From the NCBI GenBank assembly GCA_017630975.1, contig JAGBUF010000310.1, positions 1 to 11,147 on the forward strand: a stretch of DNA of 11,147 nucleotides. Direction: 5' to 3'. Each line of letters starts with the position of its first letter. Position 1 is the first letter of the stretch. The position numbers were made by a program, and so were the translations under genes. Source of the stretch: Paraprevotella sp. Its GTDB lineage: Bacteria; Bacteroidota; Bacteroidia; Bacteroidales; Bacteroidaceae. The notes beneath the pieces were generated by a model. It saw nothing but the letters and a program-made list of their open reading frames with translations. It had not been told where the DNA came from and made no database searches. This document shows positions 1-6,882 of this stretch, one piece after another.

Positions 1-1
1 A

Positions 2-1729
2 GTGGAAGTAAATGAGCAGTTTAGATTATCATACACCATCAACACACAGGATGTAGACGATTTCAATCTCCCTGAATTGAACGCATTTGAAGTGGATATG
101 GGCCCCAGTCGTTCATCACAAAGCAGCGTACAGATTATCAATGGTAAGATGACGAAGAACAGCTCTATAACCTATACCTATATTCTTAGAGCCAACCAAG
201 AAGGTGACTTCACAATTCCTGCTGCTACTGCCATAATTGATGGCGAAGAGCATCAGTCGAACTCAGTACAAGTAAAGGTATTGAAAGCAACATCATCTCA
301 ACAAAGTCAGAGTGGGGGACAAGCACCAAGAATGAGAACGCAGTCAGCAGGAGCTCAAATAACAGCCAATGATTTATTTATTAAAGCTTCTGTCAGTAAA
401 AAGCAGGTATATGAACAGGAAGCTGTATTACTTACCTATAAGGTCTATTCATTAGTTAATTTATCACAACTTTCCGGAGGTATTCCTGAACTGGAAGGAT
501 TCCATGTTCAGGAGATAGACTTACCACAACAGAAAAGTTTCACAATGGAAGAGTACAACGGCAAAAATTATGGTGTTGTTGTATGGCGCCAATACGTATT
601 ATTCCCACAGAAAAGTGGTAAACTAAAAATCCCTAAAGTTGATTTTGATGCGCTTGTAGTACAACATAACAGAAATATAGATCCATTTGAGGCTTTCTTC
701 AATGGGGGTAGTTCAATTGTAGAAGTCAACAAGAAAATTACTGCACCCGAATTGACTCTTGATATCCAACCATTACCTGAGACCACTCAACAGTTCTCAG
801 GCGCTGTTGGACAATTCAGAATTAAATCTGATATTTCCACAACAGATTTGAAAGCGAATGAAGCACTGACACTGAAAATCATTGTGTCAGGAACCGGAAA
901 TATGAAATTGATGAAAACCCCTACTGTGAACTTCCCGACAGATTTTGAAACCTATGATGCAAAAATCAGCGATAAAACTAAAATCACAAAGGATGGCGCA
1001 ATGGGTGAAAAAATGTTTGAGTATATTGCAGTACCACGACATCCGGGTATTTATAGCATCCCACCGGTTGAATTCTGCTATTTTGACACTAAAGAAAAAA
1101 CTTATAAAACACTCAAAACCGAAAGTTTTAGTGTCAATATTGATAAATCCAACTTACCGGTAGCGAATACAAGTTCCAATTTTACACAAAAAGAAGATGT
1201 AAAATTATTGGCATCCGATATCAGATACATCCATTTGGGTGATGTAGAAATGATAGATTCCGGAGAATTATTTGGTAGTGTTAAGTATGTATTATGTTTT
1301 ATCATACCGTTATTGACTTTCTGTGGCTTGCTGATCATCTATAGAAAAAGAGCTAAAGCAAATGCCAATATATCAAGACAAAGAAATAAAAAAGCAAACA
1401 AGGTGGCTGTAAAACGAATGAAAAGAGCATCCACTCTGTTGAATGAAAAACAAAAGAGCGAGTTCTACGATGAAGTACTAAAGGCTCTTTGGGGGTATAT
1501 AGCAGATAAATTGAATATCCCAACAGCCGAACTCAATAAAGATATTGTAAAAGAGAACTTGACTGAGGCAGGCATTTCAAATGATGATATAGTGAGTTTA
1601 TTGGAAACAATAAATGAATGCGAATTTGCACGTTTCTCTTCAGGAAACACCACACTTGAAAATATGAGAAACGTATATAATTCAGCAACTACAGCAATAA
1701 ACAAAATTGAAAACAGCATAAAAAAATAA
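2..1729 (+). CDS. batD: BatD, Bacteroides aerotolerance protein (5' end missing)
   Basis: BatD is a large membrane-anchored protein with periplasmic beta-sandwich regions, encoded with the MoxR/VWA-protein BatA-E cluster; the cluster is linked to oxygen and stress tolerance, but its biochemistry is unsettled. The frame is open from the first bases and has no signal peptide. The GTG at position 2 is probably an internal valine, so the true start lies upstream. Visible features are an N-terminal beta-rich part with the family-typical MGPSRSSQSSVQIINGKM region (about 33-50), a Gln/Ser/Gly-rich linker (97-120), further beta-rich repeats (120-400), one membrane segment (429-447) followed by a Lys/Arg-rich stretch, and a helical cytoplasmic tail to residue 575. 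Numbering is from position 2. It lies 2 bases before batE, so the two are almost certainly co-transcribed. Identification rests on recognising the family pattern and on the BatE neighbour. Confidence 0.9.
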   Translation: MEVNEQFRLSYTINTQDVDDFNLPELNAFEVDMGPSRSSQSSVQIINGKMTKNSSITYTYILRANQEGDFTIPAATAIIDGEEHQSNSVQVKVLKATSSQQSQSGGQAPRMRTQSAGAQITANDLFIKASVSKKQVYEQEAVLLTYKVYSLVNLSQLSGGIPELEGFHVQEIDLPQQKSFTMEEYNGKNYGVVVWRQYVLFPQKSGKLKIPKVDFDALVVQHNRNIDPFEAFFNGGSSIVEVNKKITAPELTLDIQPLPETTQQFSGAVGQFRIKSDISTTDLKANEALTLKIIVSGTGNMKLMKTPTVNFPTDFETYDAKISDKTKITKDGAMGEKMFEYIAVPRHPGIYSIPPVEFCYFDTKEKTYKTLKTESFSVNIDKSNLPVANTSSNFTQKEDVKLLASDIRYIHLGDVEMIDSGELFGSVKYVLCFIIPLLTFCGLLIIYRKRAKANANISRQRNKKANKVAVKRMKRASTLLNEKQKSEFYDEVLKALWGYIADKLNIPTAELNKDIVKENLTEAGISNDDIVSLLETINECEFARFSSGNTTLENMRNVYNSATTAINKIENSIKK

Positions 1730-1731
1730 AT

Positions 1732-2475
1732 ATGAAAAAGATTCTGCTACATATTATACTGGTGCTATTTTGTGCATCACTTCATGCCAACATAAAAGTT
1801 GCGGCAGACAGTGCCTACGCAATAGAAAACTATAATATAGCAATTGAGAATTATAAACAATTGTTGGAAAACGGAAAGCATGCTGACGTTTATTATAACT
1901 TAGGTAATTCGTACTATAAAATGGGGGATATAGCGAGAGCCATACTGAATTATGAACGTGCTCTCACTTTGAAGCCATGGGATGATGATATTCAGCACAA
2001 TTTGGAATTGGCCCGAAATAAGACCATTGATAAAATTGTACCTCAAAGCGAAATGTTTTTCGTAACTTGGATAAAAAACCTTATCGCTTCATTAACAATG
2101 GATGTTTGGGCGACAATCTCTATTGTTACATTTATAATCACACTAATATTATTATTGCTTTATCTACTATCCAATAAATTGGTAATAAGGAAAATAAGTT
2201 TCTTTACCTCTATCTTTACGTTAATACTTTGCGCATCATCAATAATATTTTCTTGGATGCAATTTAACCGTTCTAAGAATCGTTCGGAGGCGATAGTCAT
2301 CAATTCTGCAGTGGATGTAAAAAGTACACCGAACTTAACAGGTACAGATGTGTTTGTTATCCATTCCGGCACTAAAGTTGAAATCGTTGATGATACGATG
2401 ACTGAATGGAAAGAGGTACGATTGCAAGATGGTAAAATAGGATGGCTGAGAACGAATGATATTGAGAAAATCTAA
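1732..2475 (+). CDS. batE: BatE, TPR and SH3-like domain membrane protein
   Basis: BatE is the last core member of the Bat cluster and probably acts as a periplasmic/inner-membrane scaffold with BatA-D. The 247-residue product starts with a signal peptide (1-19, cleavage expected after SLHA). TPR helices follow at about 25-95, including YYNLGNSYYKMGDIARAI and NYERALTLKP, which match the TPR consensus well. Two hydrophobic segments at about 125-147 and 155-177 form a membrane hairpin. The C-terminal 60 residues (187-247) look like a bacterial SH3 domain, with VDVKSTPN near its start and the typical DGKIGWLR near its end. The ATG at 1732 is 2 bases after the batD stop, so translation is probably coupled. 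The TPR-membrane-SH3 order and the position after batD make BatE the best call; the exact partner bound by the SH3 domain cannot be seen. Confidence 0.9.
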   Translation: MKKILLHIILVLFCASLHANIKVAADSAYAIENYNIAIENYKQLLENGKHADVYYNLGNSYYKMGDIARAILNYERALTLKPWDDDIQHNLELARNKTIDKIVPQSEMFFVTWIKNLIASLTMDVWATISIVTFIITLILLLLYLLSNKLVIRKISFFTSIFTLILCASSIIFSWMQFNRSKNRSEAIVINSAVDVKSTPNLTGTDVFVIHSGTKVEIVDDTMTEWKEVRLQDGKIGWLRTNDIEKI

Positions 2476-2483
2476 TTTCAAAC

Positions 2484-3176
2484 ATGAATATTGATTGGTT
2501 AGTTAACACTGATAAGAACATTCTGTTGCAATTAAATGGAAGTGATTCTCTGTTTTGGGATTACCTGATGACAGGTATCACCAGTACTGTTGCATGGATA
2601 CCTGTAGCTATTGCGCTGTTGTTTGTTATCATTAAGAATAATACACTCCGCGAATCGGGACTCATCATATTGTGTATTGCACTTACCATTCTGATTGCAG
2701 ATCAGTTCACATCATCATTCTGTAAACCCTTCTTTGCACGTTTCAGACCGGCACAAGACCCAATAATTATGTACATGGTAGATGTTGTGGACGGATATAG
2801 GGGAGGAAGATATGGATTCGTCTCAAGCCATGCAGCCAATACTTTTGGATTAGCACTATTTATATCACTACTCATTAAAAATAAATGGATGAGTATGTCA
2901 ATGTTTGTATGGGCGATATTATGTTCTTACTCCCGAATTTACTTGGGTGTGCATTACTTAGGTGACATCCTCGGCGGTATGTTGTTCGGACTACTGACAG
3001 GATTCATCATATATATTATTTATTGGTATATTAGTAAAAGATTCACCATCAACAAGCGAAACATATCCAGTCAATATACATCCAGTGGATATGCTATTGC
3101 AGACCTTAATGTATTTCATACTATACTCTATGCCACATATTTGGTGCTGATCATTAGGGCTGTTACTATCATTTAA
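2484..3176 (+). CDS. PAP2-family membrane phosphatase
   Basis: This is a 230-residue polytopic membrane protein of the PAP2 (type 2 phosphatidic acid phosphatase) superfamily. All three motifs are present: C1 as K81-x6-R88-P89 (KPFFARFRP), C2 as SSHA with H116, and C3 as S150-R151-x5-H157-x3-D161 (SRIYLGVHYLGD). H157 should form the phospho-intermediate, assisted by D161, with H116 as the acid. Several hydrophobic segments (about 36-51, 58-73, 118-131, 139-150, 162-182, 210-228) place the active site at the outer face of the inner membrane. Known family substrates include undecaprenyl pyrophosphate, phosphatidylglycerol phosphate and lipid A phosphates; the sequence does not decide between them. 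It begins 8 bases after batE and is probably in the Bat operon. An undecaprenyl-pyrophosphatase or lipid A role is a reasonable guess only. Confidence 0.9.
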   Translation: MNIDWLVNTDKNILLQLNGSDSLFWDYLMTGITSTVAWIPVAIALLFVIIKNNTLRESGLIILCIALTILIADQFTSSFCKPFFARFRPAQDPIIMYMVDVVDGYRGGRYGFVSSHAANTFGLALFISLLIKNKWMSMSMFVWAILCSYSRIYLGVHYLGDILGGMLFGLLTGFIIYIIYWYISKRFTINKRNISSQYTSSGYAIADLNVFHTILYATYLVLIIRAVTII

Positions 3177-3194
3177 CCATATAAATATAAAACC

Positions 3195-4592
3195 ATGAAA
3201 CAAATCATTAAGTTCTTATTTCTGTTTGCATTCAGTAGCACATTACATGCACAACAGCAGTTCACAATTAAACTGAACACAAATGTAGAACAAACTAAAG
3301 ACAATGCAGAAATCACCGTTTATCGTCCACACGACCACAATACAGGAAGAGCTGTTTTGGCGCTTCCGGGTGGAGCATATTCACATCTCGCCTTAGGGCA
3401 TGAAGGTCACGAATGGGCAGACTTCTTTAACCAAAAAGGAATCACTTATGTTGTATTGAAATATCGTATGCCTAATGGTAATAAAGATATTCCTATCAAC
3501 GATGCACTTGAAGCGATGAAGATTTTACGTGATAGTGCAGATGTATGGAATATCAATCCTTATGATATCGGTATTATGGGGTCTTCTGCAGGCGGTCATC
3601 TTGCCAGTACAATAGCAACTTGTGCACCTTTTTCTTTAAGACCGAATTTCCAGATTTTGTTTTATCCTGTGATTTCAATGCAAGAAAAGAAAACACATAA
3701 AGGTTCTATGCAATCATTACTTGGTCCTAATCCGTCAATCGAAGAACAAAAAAAATACTCAAATGAGAACAATGTCATACGACACCTTACACCACCTGCA
3801 ATTATGTTACTGAGTCAGGATGATGTAGTAGTACCTCCTGCCAATTCAATTGATTACTTTACGGCTTTAACACAAAAGTTTATACCGGCTGCATTGCATG
3901 TTTACCCAACAGGAAATCATGGATATGGTGTAAGAAGTTCATTCGTTCATCACGAACAAATGATGAACGATCTGTCACAATGGTTGTCACACCTAAAAGC
4001 ACCACAGAAAGATGCCATTAGAGTGGCTTGTATTGGGAATAGTATCACAGACGGTGACGGTATTAAATTCAGCAATGTGAATGGATATCCGGCTATATTG
4101 CAAAAACTACTCGGTGATGAATATCATGTCAAGAACTTTGGTGTGAGTGGTCATACCATGCTGAATAAGGGCAACTTACCATATATGAAACATCCAGCCT
4201 ACCAAGCAGCCAAAGCTTTTAATCCCAATATTGTTGTCATCAAACTCGGAACCAATGATAGTAAACCACAAAATTGGGCACATAAGAAAGAATTTGCAAA
4301 GGATTTGCAACAAATGATTGATGAATTTCAAGCTTTACCGGCACAACCAAAGATTTATTTGTCATATCCCATACCGGTATTCAAGGATAATTGGGGGATA
4401 ACTGACAGCGTGATTGTCAACGAAATACGACCGATTATCAATAAGGTGGCTAAAAAGAACAAATTGGATATTATTGATTTTTATACTCCATTATACGGAA
4501 AGAATGAGATAATATTATCTGATGGTATACATCCAAATCAAAAAGGAGCAAAAATGATGGCTGAAATTGTCAAAGAGGCTATAAAGAAATAA
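3195..4592 (+). CDS. secreted two-domain esterase: alpha/beta hydrolase plus SGNH hydrolase
   Basis: The 465-residue protein joins two serine esterase domains behind a signal peptide (1-19, cut expected after STLHA). The first domain (about 22-268) is an alpha/beta hydrolase of the acetyl/carbohydrate esterase type. It has an oxyanion-hole LPGGAY at 57-62, nucleophile elbow G129-S-S131-A-G133, an acid at D210 in DDVVVP and a catalytic His at H242 in GNHGYG. The second domain (about 274-465) is an SGNH/GDSL hydrolase: block I GNSITDG with S283, block II G316, block III GTND with N354, and block V DGIHPN with D443 and H446. Both catalytic sets look intact. Such pairs typically remove acetyl or feruloyl groups from plant or host polysaccharides, so a periplasmic or surface deacetylase of glycans is likely; the substrate is not visible. 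It follows the PAP2 gene by 18 bases and ends just before a strong inverted repeat. The Bat cluster is not a polysaccharide utilisation locus, so the location is unusual. Confidence 0.88.
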   Translation: MKQIIKFLFLFAFSSTLHAQQQFTIKLNTNVEQTKDNAEITVYRPHDHNTGRAVLALPGGAYSHLALGHEGHEWADFFNQKGITYVVLKYRMPNGNKDIPINDALEAMKILRDSADVWNINPYDIGIMGSSAGGHLASTIATCAPFSLRPNFQILFYPVISMQEKKTHKGSMQSLLGPNPSIEEQKKYSNENNVIRHLTPPAIMLLSQDDVVVPPANSIDYFTALTQKFIPAALHVYPTGNHGYGVRSSFVHHEQMMNDLSQWLSHLKAPQKDAIRVACIGNSITDGDGIKFSNVNGYPAILQKLLGDEYHVKNFGVSGHTMLNKGNLPYMKHPAYQAAKAFNPNIVVIKLGTNDSKPQNWAHKKEFAKDLQQMIDEFQALPAQPKIYLSYPIPVFKDNWGITDSVIVNEIRPIINKVAKKNKLDIIDFYTPLYGKNEIILSDGIHPNQKGAKMMAEIVKEAIKK

Positions 4593-4600
4593 TAGATTTC

Positions 4601-4650
4601 TAATAAAATGAATCCCAAAAGTCATGTCACTTTTGGGATTCATTTTATTA
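4601..4650. terminator. bidirectional terminator hairpin between convergent genes
   Basis: A perfect 22-base inverted repeat has arms at 4601-4622 and 4629-4650 with a 6-base loop. The GC-richer part is CCCAAAAGT/ACTTTTGGG next to the loop, and the outer arms are A/T-rich. Transcripts from the left would end in TTTTATTA, and transcripts from the right in the equivalent T-rich outer arm, so it can stop both the Bat-side operon and rng. The last three bases (4648-4650) are the rng stop codon, so the rng termination codon is inside the stem. Confidence 0.88.
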
Positions 4651-6225
4651 ATTGGAAATTTCAAATTCTTCTTTCATGTCTATCTCTTGCCCTTCCTTAT
4701 CATAGAACTCATATTGTAAGAAAGCCAATTTCTGACTGGGGATAACTCTGAGCCCCCAACCATACTTTAACTGCCATTTCCTTTTCAGAGAATACAAGCC
4801 CTTATTGATATAGGCAGCAACATACGGATGCACATGTAAACTAAAGTTTTTGAACTTGAGATTTTCTGACATTACTTTTATTTTTCCTTCCAAAATATCT
4901 GTAAATAGGAAACTGGATTTTACCACACCTTTTCCAAAACATGTAGGACAAACTTCTTCTACATTAACATCCATCACCGGGCGCACTCTTTGACGCGTAA
5001 TCTGCATCAAACCGAATTTGCTCAGTGGCAGGATATTATGACGCGCACGGTCTTTCTTCATATTTTCACACATGCGCTCATATAATTTCTGTCTGTCTTC
5101 TGCCAAATTCATATCGATAAAATCCACTACAATGATTCCTCCCATATCGCGCAATCTCAACTGACGTGCTAATTCGTCTGCCGCTCCTAAATTGACGTCC
5201 AATGCATTGGCTTCTTGTCCGTCCTTAGATTTAGAGCGATTACCACTGTTCACATCTACAACATGCAATGCTTCAGTGTGTTCTATAATCAAATAAGCTC
5301 CTTGCTTATATGACACAGTTTTTCCGAATGAAGATTTAATTTGTTTAGTGACATCAAAATTATCAAAGATAGGAAGTTTACCATTATAGAATTTTACAAT
5401 TTTTGCACTCTCGGGTGCAATCAAAGTGACATAATCTTTCACTTCGTTGTAAACCTCTTCGTCGTTGATATATATGTTTTCGTATGAAGGGTTGAACAAA
5501 TCACGTAACATGGCAACAGTTCTACTTGTTTCCTCATAAGCAAGGGTGGGTAACGTAGTTGCTTTTTGTGCCTTGATAAATGTATCTTCACACCTCTTCA
5601 GCAAAACCTTCAATTCAGTATCAAGTTCCGCTACACGTTTACCTTCTGCAACGGTTCTTACAATAACACCAAAATTCTTTGGTTTAATACTTTGAATCAG
5701 CTGTTTTAAACGCGCCCGTTCTTCAGCTGACTTAATCTTTGAAGAAACAGACACTTTGTCTTGAAAAGGAATCAAAACAAGAAAACGACCGGGGAAAGAA
5801 ATTTCGCATGTTAATCTTGGACCCTTTGTTGAAATGGGTTCCTTGACAATCTGCACTAAAATCTCCTGACCACACTGCAATGTATTTTGAATACTTCCAT
5901 CTTTAGGAAGTTCAGGCTGATTGGTGGTCTTTGAGATAGGGTAGAACTTCTTTCGATCACTCGTTACTTGCTTCAGATATTTTGCGTATGAATTGAATTG
6001 TGGACCTAAATCCAGATAATGTAAGAAAGCATCTCGTTCAAAACCGACATTTACAAAGCATGCATTCAAACCGGGCATCAGTTTCTTCACCTTTGCCAAA
6101 TAAATATTACCCACACTGAAAGATTCCGACCGTCCTTCCTTTTGGAATTCCATCAGTCTTTTATCTTCCAGCAGAGCAATAGATATTTCTTGCGGTTGTA
6201 CATCTACTATTACTTCGCTTGTCAT
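4648..6225 (-). CDS. rng: ribonuclease G/E
   Basis: This is an endoribonuclease of the RNase E/G family (525 residues, usual for RNase G), which cuts single-stranded A/U-rich RNA and processes rRNA and mRNA in the cytoplasm. An S1-like RNA-binding domain spans about 37-128, with a family-typical insertion of about 35 residues (about 80-115). The catalytic DNase I-like part has the two metal-binding aspartates, D324 in VVDVNSG and D368 in IIVVDFIDM. R411-R415 lie in ITRQRVRP. The zinc-link CPTC is C426/C429, followed by FGKG. The C-terminal part ends without the long disordered degradosome scaffold of RNase E, so RNase G is the better name. The ATG at 6225 gives the usual N-terminus. The gene follows HU and the 29-residue basic gene on the same strand, but a strong hairpin at 6255-6306 lies just before it. 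It converges on the esterase gene, and its stop codon is inside the shared terminator. Confidence 0.95.
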   Translation of the reverse strand: MTSEVIVDVQPQEISIALLEDKRLMEFQKEGRSESFSVGNIYLAKVKKLMPGLNACFVNVGFERDAFLHYLDLGPQFNSYAKYLKQVTSDRKKFYPISKTTNQPELPKDGSIQNTLQCGQEILVQIVKEPISTKGPRLTCEISFPGRFLVLIPFQDKVSVSSKIKSAEERARLKQLIQSIKPKNFGVIVRTVAEGKRVAELDTELKVLLKRCEDTFIKAQKATTLPTLAYEETSRTVAMLRDLFNPSYENIYINDEEVYNEVKDYVTLIAPESAKIVKFYNGKLPIFDNFDVTKQIKSSFGKTVSYKQGAYLIIEHTEALHVVDVNSGNRSKSKDGQEANALDVNLGAADELARQLRLRDMGGIIVVDFIDMNLAEDRQKLYERMCENMKKDRARHNILPLSKFGLMQITRQRVRPVMDVNVEEVCPTCFGKGVVKSSFLFTDILEGKIKVMSENLKFKNFSLHVHPYVAAYINKGLYSLKRKWQLKYGWGLRVIPSQKLAFLQYEFYDKEGQEIDMKEEFEISN

Positions 6226-6254
6226 TTTATTATGCTTATTACATTTGTTAATTC

Positions 6255-6306
6255 AAAAAAGAACAAACTTGAGGGCCATTATTAGGCCCGCACAAGTTTG
6301 TTCTTT
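6255..6306 (-). terminator. intrinsic terminator or attenuator upstream of rng
   Basis: A long stem has outer arms 6258-6271 and 6293-6306 (14 perfect pairs, AAAGAACAAACTTG type), an inner GGGCC/GGCCC stem at 6273-6277 and 6285-6289, and a 7-base A/T loop. One base on one side and three on the other form the internal bulge. Read on the - strand, the stem is followed by six T residues (6260-6255), the classic intrinsic terminator form. It lies 20 bases after the stop of the 29-residue gene and about 30 bases before the rng start, so it ends the HU transcript or lets a fraction through to rng. Confidence 0.85.
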
Positions 6307-6326
6307 ATTCCTACAGACCAGCTTGG

Positions 6327-6416
6327 CTACTTGCTTTTATGTCTGTTCTTTCTTAGTCTTTTTTTACGCTTGTGAGTAGCCCTTTTGTGTCTTTTTTTCT
6401 TTTTTCCGCTTGGCAT
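6327..6416 (-). CDS. 29-residue basic ribosomal-type protein (AURKAIP1/COX24, mS38/bS22-like)
   Basis: A complete ATG-to-TAG frame encodes only 29 residues, beginning MPSGKKKKRHKRATHKRKK and ending RHKSK. About two thirds of the residues are Lys, Arg or His, with no acidic residue. I recognise this as the very short basic protein widely encoded in Bacteroidota and labelled AURKAIP1/COX24-domain protein. The family includes mitochondrial mS38 and the mycobacterial small-subunit protein bS22, which bind rRNA of the small subunit near helix 44. The matching core is the THKRKKRLRKNRHK part. A role as a small 30S ribosomal protein is therefore likely, by family rather than by proof here. It starts 24 bases after the HU stop with an A/T-rich, non-Shine-Dalgarno leader, so it is probably made from the HU transcript, and it is followed by a strong terminator. 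Chance origin is unlikely because the frame is full length, recognisable, and fills the gap between HU and the terminator. Confidence 0.85.
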   Translation of the reverse strand: MPSGKKKKRHKRATHKRKKRLRKNRHKSK

Positions 6417-6440
6417 AGCTATAATTTTTAAAGTTAGTAA

Positions 6441-6719
6441 TTACTTCTTAACTGCTTCTACAAACACTTTAGCCGGTTTGAATGCCGGAATATTGTGCTC
6501 ATCAATAATGATAGTTGTATTCTTAGAGATGTTACGAGCTGTCTTCTTTGCTCTTCTCTTCAAAATAAAGCTACCAAATCCACGAAGATAAACGTTCTCC
6601 TCATTCTTTGTCAAAGATTCCTTCACTGAATCCATAAAAGCTTCAACAGTTGTCAACACTGTTGTTTTATCGATGCCAGTCTTAGCCGAAATCTCATTTA
6701 CAATATCTGCTTTTGTCAT
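6441..6719 (-). CDS. HU/IHF-family DNA-binding protein
   Basis: This is a histone-like dimeric protein that bends DNA and compacts the nucleoid. The 92-residue length is usual for the family. It has the N-terminal helical dimerisation part (MTKADIVNEI, about 1-45), then LRGFGSFILKRR (about 45-56) and the beta-arm region ARN-x-NTTI (about 61-73), with the conserved arm-tip proline P78 and IPAFKP at 77-82. The C-terminal helix is FVEAVKK. HU and IHF subunits share this pattern, and the sequence does not settle which; Bacteroidota copies are often labelled either way. The gene is divergent from mutY, with a promoter-like TATATTTG in the intergenic region, and leads a short unit with the 29-residue ribosomal-type gene. 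Confidence 0.95.
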   Translation of the reverse strand: MTKADIVNEISAKTGIDKTTVLTTVEAFMDSVKESLTKNEENVYLRGFGSFILKRRAKKTARNISKNTTIIIDEHNIPAFKPAKVFVEAVKK

Positions 6720-6771
6720 CTTGGTAATAATTGAATTATTTTAAATATCTAATACTTAAATTTTTGAGTTG

Positions 6772-6800
6772 CAAATATACTGCTATTTTGACGGATCAAA
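6772..6800 (-). promoter_or_regulatory. promoter-like site for HU
   Basis: Read on the - strand, a TTTG (6800-6797) is followed after 17 bases by TATATTTG (6779-6772). This matches the Bacteroidota sigma-ABfr form of TTTG at -33 and TAnnTTTG at -7. It would give a leader of roughly 45 bases before the HU start at 6719. The match is exact for the -7 element; the spacer is slightly short. Confidence 0.6.
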
Positions 6801-6834
6801 AAATATATTCTCAAAAAAATCTTTTATTTTTCTC

Positions 6835-6863
6835 TTTTGACAGATTTAAAACGTTTATTTTTG
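6835..6863 (+). promoter_or_regulatory. promoter-like site for mutY
   Basis: TTTTG (6835-6839) is followed after 16 bases by TATTTTTG (6856-6863), an exact TAnnTTTG -7 element. The expected start of transcription is near 6870, leaving a leader of only about 13 bases before the mutY ATG. The spacer is shorter than the usual 19-21 or so, so the -33 part is the weaker half. Confidence 0.5.
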
Positions 6864-6882
6864 CAATAGAAGACTTCTAAAT

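Noticed and set aside
2..4. GTG at the window edge as the batD start codon
   Set aside because: It would give a BatD without a signal peptide. The following residues look like the interior of the first beta-rich region, so the gene simply begins upstream of the window.
6385..6591. A 68-residue hydrophobic frame on the + strand
   Set aside because: It lies antisense to HU and the 29-residue basic gene. Its Phe/Leu content is what the reverse strand of Lys codons produces.
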